The notes beneath the pieces are model-generated. The model had not been told where the DNA came from. It ran no database searches and worked only from the letters and a program-made list of their open reading frames with translations. A DNA stretch of 64,000 nucleotides, from NCBI GenBank assembly GCA_964416595.1, contig CAYQES010000002.1, positions 62,001 through 126,000 on the forward strand. The letters are read 5' to 3'. Shown piece by piece: positions 17,544-26,053 of this stretch; within the stretch, counting starts at the first letter, position 1, and the number at the start of each line of letters is the position of its first letter. Source of the DNA: JAKFYM01 sp964416595 (lineage in GTDB: Bacteria > Bdellovibrionota > UBA1018 > CAIPTA01). A program made the translations under genes and the position numbers.

Positions 17544-18744
17544 GATCTGTTTTTATTCTGTAGCCACGCATCTTGGGGGAGCGGAGCGATCGCTGCTTGA
17601 GTATCTAATTTTTTTGAAAAAGAAGACCAATGATGAAATCGATCTCTTGTTACCCAAGGGAAGCGGTCCATTAGTAGAAGAACTCACCAAAAATGGCATT
17701 TCCTACACTGTTTTCCCCATGCCGAAAATTTTATTGGATAGTTCTCGGCAAAATGGTTTTGCGCTGGTGCGTTCTTTGTTTTCTCCAGTCATCCCCATGT
17801 ATTTATTTTCCTTAGTCCGTTATTTTCGATCCAAGAGCCCTGACTTAGTGTATACCACGGGCATAAAATGCCACTTGTTTGGCACGATTGCCGCCATCTT
17901 TGCGGGTGTTCCAGTGTTATGGCATTTGCGGGATCATTTTTCTCCAGGTGGAACTCGGTTTGTTTTGCGGGTTTTATATCGGCTTCATAGAAACACAAGG
18001 GCCGTGGCCAATTCCCATGCCACGGCTCTATCTTTATCCATAAAACATCCCCCAGCTGTGGTTTATAACGGTGTGGCCGCCGCAGATTTTCCTTTCTCTC
18101 GAAGTTCTTATTTGCGGCAAGAATTGCAACTTCAGTGTGAGAAAAAAATCATTGGTATCTTAGGGGTTTTAGCCCGTTGGAAGGGGCAGAAAGAATTTTT
18201 GAGAATGGCAGCTATTTTAAAAGAACGCAGGAATGATCTGCACTTTGTGGTGGTAGGAGATCAAATCTACGATACCAAGGGTGAATTGGATTATAAAAAA
18301 GAACTTTTGCAATATGCACAAACTCTGGGCCTTGAAAAAGACGTGAGTTTTCTCGGATTTTGCCGAGAGCCTGCTCCCATTCTTCAATCTCTCGATGTGT
18401 TAGTGCATGCCTCTATTCGGCCCGAACCTTTTGGTAGAGTGATCATAGAAGCTATGGCTTGTGGTACACCAGTGACAGCTAGTGGTGCGGGCGGGCCGGT
18501 GGAGATTGTGCGGCCAGGCTTAGATGGTTTATTGCATAAGCCGGGCGACTCGCAACAAATGGCGGAAAATGTGGAGCGATTGTTAGACGAAAATTTTTCA
18601 GAAAAAATTAGAAAAACGGCCCATGATCGATTTGCTAATTATTTCACCAAAGAGCTTTATACGGCAGATCTTCATTTTAAAGTAAGCTGTATGGCAGCAA
18701 ATCGAGCTAATTGTTCACCTAATTCTAAAGCTACGGCTTCATGA
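17536..18744 (+). CDS. Glycosyltransferase family 4 with an antisense-encoded tail
   Basis: A 402-residue GT-B enzyme with FYSVATHLGGAERSLLEYL at the N-terminus, PAVVYNGVAAADFPF, GILGVLARWKGQKEFLRM, and VLVHASIRPEPFGRVIIEAMAC in the donor domain. Homologues of this type normally end shortly after the last helix (here near LYTADLHFKV). The final ~24 residues are encoded by DNA that is also the sense-coding 3' end of the convergent transferase at 18672-19814, so the two genes overlap tail to tail by 73 bases. The original stop was probably lost in a rearrangement that joined the two genes near 18680. Confidence 0.86.
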   Translation: MAKICFYSVATHLGGAERSLLEYLIFLKKKTNDEIDLLLPKGSGPLVEELTKNGISYTVFPMPKILLDSSRQNGFALVRSLFSPVIPMYLFSLVRYFRSKSPDLVYTTGIKCHLFGTIAAIFAGVPVLWHLRDHFSPGGTRFVLRVLYRLHRNTRAVANSHATALSLSIKHPPAVVYNGVAAADFPFSRSSYLRQELQLQCEKKIIGILGVLARWKGQKEFLRMAAILKERRNDLHFVVVGDQIYDTKGELDYKKELLQYAQTLGLEKDVSFLGFCREPAPILQSLDVLVHASIRPEPFGRVIIEAMACGTPVTASGAGGPVEIVRPGLDGLLHKPGDSQQMAENVERLLDENFSEKIRKTAHDRFANYFTKELYTADLHFKVSCMAANRANCSPNSKATAS

Positions 18745-19814
18745 GAATAGGCCTTCTTCACATTCATTTCAGCCCGTGAAGAAATTTCTCTATGATATTT
18801 TCGATCCTTATACAAACGAAGAATGGCATCGGCCATTGGTGCGATTTTCCCTTCCGGGAACACCAATCCACATCCAGTAGCAGAGATTAGAGAAGGAATT
18901 TCTCCGGAATCTGAGCCGATCACAGGCACCCCACAGGCGGCAGATTCAATGATCACGCGACCGAACTGCTCTTTCCATTTTTTTGTGGTTCGAGAAGGAA
19001 GGAGTGTTACGTCCATACCGCCAATCAAGGTGTGAACATGGTGGTGAGGAACGGCTGTGTGAACAAAAAGTTTTTGCGGAAATCGCTGCGCCATGGTTTG
19101 GATTTTTTCCAAAAGCGGACCATTTCCTACAAATACAAAGCCCAGCTGTGGATAATTTGAGTGGGAGATTAATTTTTCTGCACAGTCCAATAGATCCTGA
19201 ATACCTTTTTCTTCCGTAAGCCGGCCAAAATACCCACAAAGAAAAGCATTTTGAGGCAAGAAAAATTGTTCGCGCACGTTTTTTTTCTCTTCGGCGTTTA
19301 GTTCTTTAAACCGTTCATGATTGAGGGAGTGTGGCAGGCGCATAACGGGGCCAGTAAAAGATTTCCAGCGCAAAACATCTTTGGCCTCTTCGGAAATCAC
19401 AAAGGCGCCGCTAGAAAATTTAAACACATGTTTCTGAATCAAAGAAAAAGGGAAAGGGAGGGGTTTTTTGAGGTTTTGTTTGGTGTAAAAAACTTTTTTT
19501 ACTCCCGGGAAAGTCAAATAAACCTGTAGCGCCACGAGGCTCCAAGGTTCTTCATCAAGAAAAATAATCTGTGGTTTGAAATCTTTTACTTCTTGTAATC
19601 TGCTTTTATAAAAAAAGAGGGAACCATTCCCCGAACCCAGCACCGGGTATGTTTTTAAATAATTAGCATCCTCTGTGTTTAATTCTTTGATTAAACTACC
19701 CTTCCAAGAATTGGGGGCTACCAGTAGGAGTTCGTATTTTCCTTTTAACTCCAGGAAAAGTTCTCTGTTCACGGGAATTACACAGGCATGGGAAAAAATG
19801 GCGATTCTGGTCAT
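18672..19814 (-). CDS. Glycosyltransferase family 4
   Basis: A 380-residue GT-B enzyme on the minus strand. It starts MTRIAIFSHACVIPVNRELF. Conserved donor-domain segments are FLCGYFGRLTEEKGIQDLLD, QLGFVFVGNGPLLEKI, and REQ-type FGRVIIESAACGVPVIGSDS followed by SGEIPSLI. It stands alone between two plus-strand transferase groups and overlaps the 3' end of the gene at 17536 by 73 bases. The region 19815-19920, upstream of its start, is a divergent intergenic gap containing a near-palindrome around CTAG (19869-19884) that could serve as an operator or promoter element. Confidence 0.86.
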   Translation of the reverse strand: MTRIAIFSHACVIPVNRELFLELKGKYELLLVAPNSWKGSLIKELNTEDANYLKTYPVLGSGNGSLFFYKSRLQEVKDFKPQIIFLDEEPWSLVALQVYLTFPGVKKVFYTKQNLKKPLPFPFSLIQKHVFKFSSGAFVISEEAKDVLRWKSFTGPVMRLPHSLNHERFKELNAEEKKNVREQFFLPQNAFLCGYFGRLTEEKGIQDLLDCAEKLISHSNYPQLGFVFVGNGPLLEKIQTMAQRFPQKLFVHTAVPHHHVHTLIGGMDVTLLPSRTTKKWKEQFGRVIIESAACGVPVIGSDSGEIPSLISATGCGLVFPEGKIAPMADAILRLYKDRKYHREISSRAEMNVKKAYSHEAVALELGEQLARFAAIQLTLK

Positions 19815-19920
19815 GGCCAGTCAATTTTACCATGGAAAAGAAGATCTGCGCCAATAGAGCAATTTTACACTTATCTAGGTAAGTTAGGGTACGGAAGGAA
19901 ATTGGGGTAAAATAGTTATC

Positions 19921-21051
19921 ATGCCAAAAAATGTGCTTTATGTAGTTCCTTCCACAGGCGTTGGCGGCGCGGAAACTTTTCTTTTGCACACAGCTCGCTA
20001 TCACCAAGAGTCGGAATTTCATCCCATTTATGCGTGTTTGCGACACGGCCCCCTGGTGGAGCGATTGCAGGATATGGGGCATAGTGTTTTTGTTTTTGGC
20101 AGTGAAGTGCGCTTGCGTAGCCCTTGGAGTGTATGGCGAGCGATTCATTGGCTGATGAAACTAATGAAGAAGGAAAAAATCCATTTGGTGCATTCTACTA
20201 TGGCCTATGGCGCGATTTTTGGCGCGATAGCCGCTTTTTTAAAAAAGACGCCGCACCTTTGGTTTCAGCACGGCCCTGTGAGTGGTTGGCAAGATCGGCT
20301 AGCCGGAATGTTGCCCAGTTACTGCATTTTGGTGAATTCTCGCCATACGGCGGAAAAACAAAAATCTCTTGGCACTAAACGCCCCTTGGCTTCCATTCGC
20401 TTAGGAGTGGCTCCGGATCCCATGGTTAATGCTTTGGATAAAGAGATGGTGCGGAAAAATTTATTGGCAGAATTTTCGGCCATACATGCTGAGGGAGTAG
20501 AATTTGTGAGTGTGATGTTGTGCCGACCACAACCACAGAAAGGAGTTTTACTCTGGCTGGAGGCCGTAGCTTTACTTCGAGCTAGCGGTGTGAAAGCGGG
20601 TTGTGTTTTAGTGGGAGAAAATCCGCACCAAGCCCAATACCAACATGACACTCTGGCATTGGTGAGGCAAAAAAATATTCCTTTTATTTGGAAAACGAAT
20701 ATTTCGTCTCCCTGGCATTTAATCCAAGCTGCCGATGCGCTCGTTTGCGCTTCTATTCAACCCGAAGGATATGGACTTACCTTGGCGGAAGCAAATTTTT
20801 ATGGAGTTTGTGCTGTTGCGCCACGGGAAGGGGGCCCACTAGATCTCATTCAAGAAGGAAAAACTGGATTATTTTTTGAGCCAAGAAATGCCTTCGATTT
20901 AGCTAAAAAATTACAGCGCCTAGCGAATGACCCTGCTTTGAAGCGCTCTTTATGTGAAAATGCTTCCCGGGCAGCAGCCAAAGATTTGCTGGCAGATGGC
21001 TCTATCTACCAGCTGGAAGATAAATATCGTGAATGCTTGGGTGCCCAATGA
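19921..21051 (+). CDS. Glycosyltransferase family 4
   Basis: A 376-residue GT-B enzyme beginning NVLYVVPSTGVGGAETFLLH, the classical GT4 acceptor loop (VGGAE). The donor domain includes SIRLGVAPDPM, SVMLCRPQPQKGVLLWLEAV, and LVCASIQPEGYGLTLAEANF with APREGGPLDLI. ATG 19921 follows a GGAAGGAAA stretch at some distance, so translation initiation may be weak. It is coupled to the next gene by an ATGA overlap at 21048. The role is a sugar transfer step in the polysaccharide cluster. Confidence 0.88.
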   Translation: MPKNVLYVVPSTGVGGAETFLLHTARYHQESEFHPIYACLRHGPLVERLQDMGHSVFVFGSEVRLRSPWSVWRAIHWLMKLMKKEKIHLVHSTMAYGAIFGAIAAFLKKTPHLWFQHGPVSGWQDRLAGMLPSYCILVNSRHTAEKQKSLGTKRPLASIRLGVAPDPMVNALDKEMVRKNLLAEFSAIHAEGVEFVSVMLCRPQPQKGVLLWLEAVALLRASGVKAGCVLVGENPHQAQYQHDTLALVRQKNIPFIWKTNISSPWHLIQAADALVCASIQPEGYGLTLAEANFYGVCAVAPREGGPLDLIQEGKTGLFFEPRNAFDLAKKLQRLANDPALKRSLCENASRAAAKDLLADGSIYQLEDKYRECLGAQ

Positions 21052-21947
21052 AAATTTCTGTTCTCATTGCTTCGTACAAGCGTCCTATAGACTTAGCCCG
21101 CTGCTTAAGAGGGCTAGAATCGCAAACGCGTTTGCCCGATGATGTGGTTGTGATTTTGCGCGATACAGACCAAGAAAGCTGGCAGCTACTAAAAGAATTT
21201 TCCACTCATTTGCCCGTAAGAATATTAGAAGTAAAACGACCTGGGGTGTTAGCGGCCAATAATGTGGCTTTGCCAACGATCCAATCAGAGCTTGTGAGTT
21301 TTATTGATGATGATGCTTGCCCAGCGGCAGACTGGTTAGAGCGCATCGAAAAGCATTTTCAAGTGGATCCTACTCTGGGTGGCCTGGGCGGGCGAGATCG
21401 CTTTGCGCATCCTAAAATGTTGGTAGAAACAGAAAAAGCAGCCAAGGAAGTGGGCCGAATTCGCTGGTACGGAAAAATTATTAATTATCACCATCGCCAG
21501 TTTCCTTATGTTACCGAAGCCGACTCCCTTAAGGGTTGCAATATGACATTTCGGCGAAAATTGGTGGATGCCTGTGATGAAAGCCTTTTGGGCAATGCCT
21601 GTTATTATGAATTAGATTTGTGTTTTCGTGTAAAAGCGAAAGGCTACAAAATAAAATTTGATGGCAATATTCTCGTGGATCATTACCTGGCGGAAACTCA
21701 TCTAGACCGATTTCATCGAGGTGAGTTGCATCCTGATCGCGTTTACAATGATTACCATAACCGCGCGAAAGTATTGTTTCGGCACTTGCATGGATTTCGT
21801 TGGCTAGCGTCTTTAATATTTTGGCTTGGATTAGAGCCCAATTTTGCACTTTTGCGTTTTTTACGCCACCACTATCCGCAGCCTTTTATTTGTTGGTGGA
21901 GCGCGCTCACGGGATCTTGGCGTGGGTTTTTAGTGCGAAGAGCGTAA
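21048..21947 (+). CDS. Glycosyltransferase family 2
   Basis: A 299-residue GT-A enzyme. It starts at ATG 21048, which overlaps the upstream stop codon (ATGA); an earlier in-frame ATG at 21033 is inside the neighbour. MKISVLIASYKRPIDLARCL is the standard GT2 opening, VSFIDDDACPAADWL carries the DDD nucleotide-sugar motif near residues 88-100, and SLKGCNMTFRRKLV precedes the catalytic-base region (CYYELDLCFRVKAKGY, an ED/EL-type motif). The 3' end overlaps the convergent acyltransferase gene by 18 bases. Confidence 0.88.
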   Translation: MKISVLIASYKRPIDLARCLRGLESQTRLPDDVVVILRDTDQESWQLLKEFSTHLPVRILEVKRPGVLAANNVALPTIQSELVSFIDDDACPAADWLERIEKHFQVDPTLGGLGGRDRFAHPKMLVETEKAAKEVGRIRWYGKIINYHHRQFPYVTEADSLKGCNMTFRRKLVDACDESLLGNACYYELDLCFRVKAKGYKIKFDGNILVDHYLAETHLDRFHRGELHPDRVYNDYHNRAKVLFRHLHGFRWLASLIFWLGLEPNFALLRFLRHHYPQPFICWWSALTGSWRGFLVRRA

Positions 21948-22985
21948 TAAACGATTTCTCCAGCGTAAAAATGGCTTTTCCACACCATAATACGTGCAAG
22001 CGGAACAGACGAACACAAGCGCCCAAGCGATAATTCCTTGTAGATAGGCTGGTAGGGGTAAGTGTTCGGCAAAACGAAAAACCAAATTATTCCATAGGTA
22101 GAGCCCATAGGACCAAAGCGCGATGTAGAAAACCATTTTATGGAAAATAGAATCTTTCCCTTTAAGCTCGTAAACCCAGGGGATGCAGCCTGAAAATCCC
22201 AGGGCCAATCCAGAAAAAACCCAGATCACTGAAACATCTGTAAGGTTAGGTGAAGCAAAAGCAAACACAATGGCAAGAAGTGCCAAACTTGCTGCAGCCA
22301 AACCTCTTTTTTTAAAAACAGACCAAGAGCGCCAGTGGTTTTGGGTGGCGGCCAGGAAAAGACCCATGGCAATTCCGTCTAAATGCATATGCGTAGGAAA
22401 CTGGAAACGATAAGCGCCATCTGCGATGTCTTTTACCGCATTCATTTCCCAGGCCATCCATCTACTACCAGCACTCAGTGCGAGCACTAACAGCCATACT
22501 GATCCTGGCCAGCGGAATTTTGGGAGGAAAAAAAATAATAGCGGAAGAAAAAAATAGAACTGCTCCTCAATGCATAAACTCCAGCTCTGCACAAAATCTT
22601 TAGGTTCTAGAAAGTTTTGTAGGAAAAAAAAGAAAGGCCAAACCTCGCCTTGAAAGGGGTAACCCACCAAAGGCTTGATGCCGATATACACAACTAGCAC
22701 TAGTAGATAGAGAGGAATGGTGCGGAACCAGCGCCGCAACCAAAAATCTTTTACACCCTTAAAAATGCTCAAGGGCTCCCGGTTGTTGTAGGCTTGGCTC
22801 CCGATTAAAAATCCGGACAGAACAAAAAATAGGTCCACGCCCGCCCAACCAAAATAAAGCGCCCGCGGAATATTAGCACTAAACTCGAACACAAAGGGCT
22901 GGGTATGAAGTAAAAGAACCGCCAATATGGCAATGGCGCGTAAAAGATCTAATCCCCAGAGACGGGAGCTTTCGCTGGTTTGCAT
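21930..22985 (-). CDS. Acyltransferase family 3 (OafA/YrhL-like) membrane protein
   Basis: A 351-residue polytopic membrane protein of the acyltransferase-3 family, which O-acetylates or O-acylates sugars of LPS and exopolysaccharide. The N-terminal signature LDLLRAIAILAVLLLHTQPF, with the catalytic-region histidine, is followed by WAGVDLFFVLSGFLIG and by WSLCIEEQFYFFLPLL; all three are family hallmarks. About ten helices are visible. It overlaps the GT2 gene tail to tail by 18 bases. Context suggests it decorates the polysaccharide made here. Confidence 0.9.
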   Translation of the reverse strand: MQTSESSRLWGLDLLRAIAILAVLLLHTQPFVFEFSANIPRALYFGWAGVDLFFVLSGFLIGSQAYNNREPLSIFKGVKDFWLRRWFRTIPLYLLVLVVYIGIKPLVGYPFQGEVWPFFFFLQNFLEPKDFVQSWSLCIEEQFYFFLPLLFFFLPKFRWPGSVWLLVLALSAGSRWMAWEMNAVKDIADGAYRFQFPTHMHLDGIAMGLFLAATQNHWRSWSVFKKRGLAAASLALLAIVFAFASPNLTDVSVIWVFSGLALGFSGCIPWVYELKGKDSIFHKMVFYIALWSYGLYLWNNLVFRFAEHLPLPAYLQGIIAWALVFVCSACTYYGVEKPFLRWRNRLLRSSH

Positions 22986-23004
22986 TCTCTTTAGTTTCCC
23001 GTCT

Positions 23005-23047
23005 TTTAAAATAAAAAGCGACTGCCCTTATGGTAAAGAGCAGTCGC
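23005..23047 (-). terminator. Intrinsic terminator of the secreted-protein gene
   Basis: On the minus strand GCGACTGC (23047-23040) pairs with GCAGTCGC (23025-23018) across a 14-base loop and is followed by TTTTTATTTT. It lies 24 bases after the stop of the gene at 23071-23454. Confidence 0.85.
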
Positions 23048-23070
23048 ACACGGATCCGGATGCTTTTAAA

Positions 23071-23454
23071 CTAGCGGCAAAGGCGCGAGTTTACCGAGAT
23101 AATTTCCACAGTGTCGATCGCGGGGTTGGAAATATCATATTGTCCAGCTTCCACTACGATAGGTTCTGCTTCGTTTTGGCCTTCTAATTCTATGGCTAAG
23201 GCAACTGTAAAGAAGTAATCCCTAGTGCCTTGATCGATCGTTTCATAACGCACTTTGGTTTCACCTTTTACACCCTTGAAACCTGCAAGATCACAGCGTT
23301 CTTGGATAGAATCAACGATTCTGCTCTTAGTTTCGCCCTTCATGGATTTGGCTGAAATGGCTTGAATAATAGAGCCTCTTTCTACTCCATGGCCAATGGC
23401 GATTCCGCAAGATAAGAGAGCAACAAGGGCAGACAAAAAATACTTAGATTTCAT
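23071..23454 (-). CDS. Secreted protein of unknown function
   Basis: A 127-residue protein with a clear signal peptide (MKSKYFLSALVALLSCGIAIG). I do not recognise the mature part, which is small, mixed alpha/beta in pattern, and ends in SVNSRLCR; it contains two cysteines that could form a disulfide. A strong ribosome site (AAAGGAG) lies five bases before ATG 23454, and an intrinsic terminator follows the stop, so it is a single-gene transcript. It is divergent from the HTH regulator at 23632. Confidence 0.75.
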   Translation of the reverse strand: MKSKYFLSALVALLSCGIAIGHGVERGSIIQAISAKSMKGETKSRIVDSIQERCDLAGFKGVKGETKVRYETIDQGTRDYFFTVALAIELEGQNEAEPIVVEAGQYDISNPAIDTVEIISVNSRLCR

Positions 23455-23612
23455 AATTCTCCTTTAATGGAGAGCGAGGCGCCCGAAATTTACCCGGGGG
23501 GGAAAACAGTGGATGAAATTCCAGGCAACCCGCTCAAAAAATAGTAGTTCGCTGATTCCGCAGGGGGTTTTAAGTTAAGTAGCTAAAACCATCAAGTTTA
23601 AGAAAAGTAGAG

Positions 23613-23631
23613 AATCTACCGATAGTAGATT
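23613..23631. promoter_or_regulatory. Inverted repeat at the start codon of the HTH gene (possible operator)
   Basis: AATCTAC (23613-23619) and GTAGATT (23625-23631) are perfect 7-base arms around a five-base spacer. The right arm ends on the base before ATG 23632, where a ribosome site would normally lie; none is visible. An operator for autoregulation or an mRNA hairpin both fit. Confidence 0.45.
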
Positions 23632-24426
23632 ATGGAAGGTTTTTCTCAGGAGCTAAAAAAGGCACGGGTTTCATTGGGCCATAAAACTGCCCGTTCCTTT
23701 TTTGATTGGCTAAAAGAACGTGGAGCTAGCTTCAACTACTCCTATTATATGCGCCTAGAGCAGGGCGGGATTCCTTCGGAAAAAGTAGTGCAGGAGCTGG
23801 CCCAAATTTTAAAAGGAGAGTGGACAGACCGTTTGATCTTGGCCTATTGCCGCTCCCTTTTTCCTAAAAACGCTTACTTATTCCCTGCGAAGGAAGAAAA
23901 AACAACGATCAAAAATGAAACATATATTCCCAGTGGCCAGAAGGAATTGAGCATAAAACAAGTGGCTGTGATCGCAGCCCAGGAAGCGCATTATCATATT
24001 TTTCTTTTAACCACTTTGGCTCGGCAGCCCATTGCGGTGAAAGATTTGCAGCGATGGTTTTCGGTTAAAACCATCAGCTCTTCGATCCAACGCTTGGTAG
24101 AAGCGAAGCTAGTGCGTGAAGTTCCCGAGGGCCTATCGGCATTTTCTGTGGAAGCAAAGTTTCCGGAGCCCTACAATAAAGAACTGCAAGAAGCGTATGA
24201 GAAATTCGATCTCTGGGATAGGCAATTTGGGGAGAGATTTGCCCTGGATTTTATGGTGAATAAAATGCTCATCCGCCGTGTTTCTGGCCGTTATTTATCG
24301 ATCATTCGCCAACAACTAGAAGGCGTGTTTGAAATCATGAGATCTTCTGATGAGCTCGACACTCGTTACAATGATAATGTGCTGCAGCTGAATGTGGTTT
24401 TGCGGCAGGGAAAACTACCGGGCTAG
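23632..24426 (+). CDS. HTH transcriptional regulator (Cro/C1-like N-terminus)
   Basis: A 264-residue protein. Residues about 5-65 look like a Cro/C1-type helix-turn-helix (FSQELKKARVSLGHKTARSF, YYMRLEQGGIPSEKVVQELA). The middle (about 105-185) could be a winged helix (VIAAQEAHYHIFLLTTLARQ, then VKTISSSIQRLVEAKLVREV), and the C-terminal third is helical. This two-part architecture is common in regulators of predatory deltaproteobacteria. No Shine-Dalgarno sequence precedes ATG 23632; a perfect inverted repeat abuts the start codon. The mRNA may be leaderless or translated weakly. Targets are unknown; the divergent secreted-protein gene is one candidate. Confidence 0.7.
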   Translation: MEGFSQELKKARVSLGHKTARSFFDWLKERGASFNYSYYMRLEQGGIPSEKVVQELAQILKGEWTDRLILAYCRSLFPKNAYLFPAKEEKTTIKNETYIPSGQKELSIKQVAVIAAQEAHYHIFLLTTLARQPIAVKDLQRWFSVKTISSSIQRLVEAKLVREVPEGLSAFSVEAKFPEPYNKELQEAYEKFDLWDRQFGERFALDFMVNKMLIRRVSGRYLSIIRQQLEGVFEIMRSSDELDTRYNDNVLQLNVVLRQGKLPG

Positions 24427-24458
24427 CCTTTCCGTAGAAAACAGATTATTCCATAGAA

Positions 24459-25139
24459 ATGGATGTTCGTTATCTCTTCTTTGATTTTGGCGGTTGCATT
24501 GATGCTCCCGGCATCCACACGCGGGTTTTATTTTGGCAGGCTTTTGCTCGTTTGGGCTTAGTGGACGAATCACAAAAACAGGCCTTCCAAGAAGCTTATT
24601 CCCTGGCGGACAAACAAATGATGGCTTCTGGTGAAGCGAAGGAGTTGCATCTTGCTCCTTTTAACCGCTGGAACGGGGCTCTGATTGCGGATTTTTTACG
24701 ATTAGAAAAATCTAAGGGCGAGGCCGCGGGTGTTGCGGTAACGAAAGAGATGGTGGCTTATTTAGAAGAGAGCCGCGCTGTTCTTCGTAAGCTTAGCCAA
24801 GAATTTCCTCTGGGAATCATTTCTAACTTCACGGGCAATTTGGAGTGTATTCTGGAAGAGTTTTCTCTTCGAGAGTTATTTTCTTCCGTAACTGAATCTT
24901 TTTATGAAGGCTGCTCTAAGCCAGATCTAAGGATTTTCCGCTCGGCACTAGCAAAGCAAAATTTTCCCGCGGAGCAATGTCTATATGTGGGCGATAATCC
25001 AGTGAATGATATCGCTCCAGCAAAATCCCTTGGCATGAAAGCCGTGCTGATCCATCCTCCCGGAAGTCGTAAAGAATGCGGAGCGGATGGGTATGTGGAG
25101 CGCTTGGAGGACTTGCGGGCAATCTTACAAAGAAGCTAG
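24459..25139 (+). CDS. HAD-superfamily hydrolase
   Basis: A 226-residue HAD phosphatase-like enzyme. Motif I is YLFFDFGGCIDAPG: the nucleophile Asp is present, but the usual second Asp is Gly, as in the FDFGG-type HAD subgroup. Motif II is LGIISNFTGN, motif III includes CSKPDLRIF with its lysine, and motif IV is CLYVGDNPVNDIAPAKSLG. A helical cap lies between residues 15 and 110. It is convergent with the CDP-alcohol phosphotransferase gene, and the two stop codons share the four bases CTAG. It could remove a phosphate in the same pathway, but that is only suggested by proximity. Confidence 0.85.
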   Translation: MDVRYLFFDFGGCIDAPGIHTRVLFWQAFARLGLVDESQKQAFQEAYSLADKQMMASGEAKELHLAPFNRWNGALIADFLRLEKSKGEAAGVAVTKEMVAYLEESRAVLRKLSQEFPLGIISNFTGNLECILEEFSLRELFSSVTESFYEGCSKPDLRIFRSALAKQNFPAEQCLYVGDNPVNDIAPAKSLGMKAVLIHPPGSRKECGADGYVERLEDLRAILQRS

Positions 25140-26044
25140 CCACCGGCTCTGAGGGCTTGGAGCAGTTTTTGGTCTTGTCGCCACTGCCAGTGGCGTAGCA
25201 CCAGAAGAGCGATCGTGAGGAAAAGAATATCGCCAAAAATAAGATAATAATCAAAGCGGCGGAAAAAAACGGATGTGATTAGCAGGATCGTGTGGAAGTT
25301 TGGGCCCATGAGTCGCCAGAAGCGCAGTATGAGCCGGTTGTGGTCGCGATACATTTTTTGGAATTTTTCTGCGTTAGGCCCCGCTAAAATATCGCGCCAG
25401 AGGTAGCGGCTACTGTCTGGCCTTTGGCTTAATTTATTTTGCTGCCAGAGCCAGGAGAAACGCAATTTCCACAGAATTTTTTCTTGGCCTTCGGCATTGT
25501 CGCGCTCATTGCGAGCCTCAGTTAGGGTGGGGTTCCAATAGTCGCTTTGCACTTTGCCGTAACCAAAATACAAATACTCACGATTATAGTAATCCAACAT
25601 AGCGCTTTGGAAAGAATGGCAGACGCCAGCCAAAAGCAAAATAGGCCAAATCCAAGGGCCCCATAGGTGCTCAACGGTGAGTGCGCTAGCGATATAGGCC
25701 GAAGCGAAAACGAAATTATCGCAGATGCCGTCTAATACTAAACCCAGCTTAGTGGATTTTCCCCCCATGCGTGCTAATTGCCCATCGGCACTATCAAACA
25801 CACCAGCCATCACAAAAAGCACACTGGCAATCACGAGGGAGGAGACATCGGCATTGTGATAGAAAAAGAAACCCGAGAGTACACCTAAGCAGAGGCCCAC
25901 CATGGTGAGCAGCGTAGGCGAAATGAAAGTGCCTTTACAGATTTTGGCGATCAGGAAGCCTAAGGGGCGGTAGAAATACAGATCTAATTTTTCTTCTGTG
26001 TCGAAACTTTTAATACTTTTCCAGTACTCTTCTTTCCACCCCAT
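25136..26044 (-). CDS. CDP-alcohol phosphotransferase (CDP-alcohol phosphatidyltransferase family)
   Basis: An integral membrane enzyme that moves a phospho-alcohol from a CDP-activated donor to a hydroxyl acceptor. The full signature DG-x2-AR-x8-G-x3-D-x3-D is present: ADGQLARMGGKST, then LGLVLDGICDN, near residues 90-115. About six membrane segments are visible, with a long soluble insertion (roughly residues 150-225) rich in charged and aromatic residues. The start is placed at ATG 26044 (GWKEEYW); a TTG two codons earlier is possible. It follows the ATP-grasp gene closely, and a nucleotidyltransferase gene opens the operon, which suggests the CDP donor is made locally. Confidence 0.85.
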   Translation of the reverse strand: MGWKEEYWKSIKSFDTEEKLDLYFYRPLGFLIAKICKGTFISPTLLTMVGLCLGVLSGFFFYHNADVSSLVIASVLFVMAGVFDSADGQLARMGGKSTKLGLVLDGICDNFVFASAYIASALTVEHLWGPWIWPILLLAGVCHSFQSAMLDYYNREYLYFGYGKVQSDYWNPTLTEARNERDNAEGQEKILWKLRFSWLWQQNKLSQRPDSSRYLWRDILAGPNAEKFQKMYRDHNRLILRFWRLMGPNFHTILLITSVFFRRFDYYLIFGDILFLTIALLVLRHWQWRQDQKLLQALRAGG

Positions 26045-26053
26045 AATCAATTT

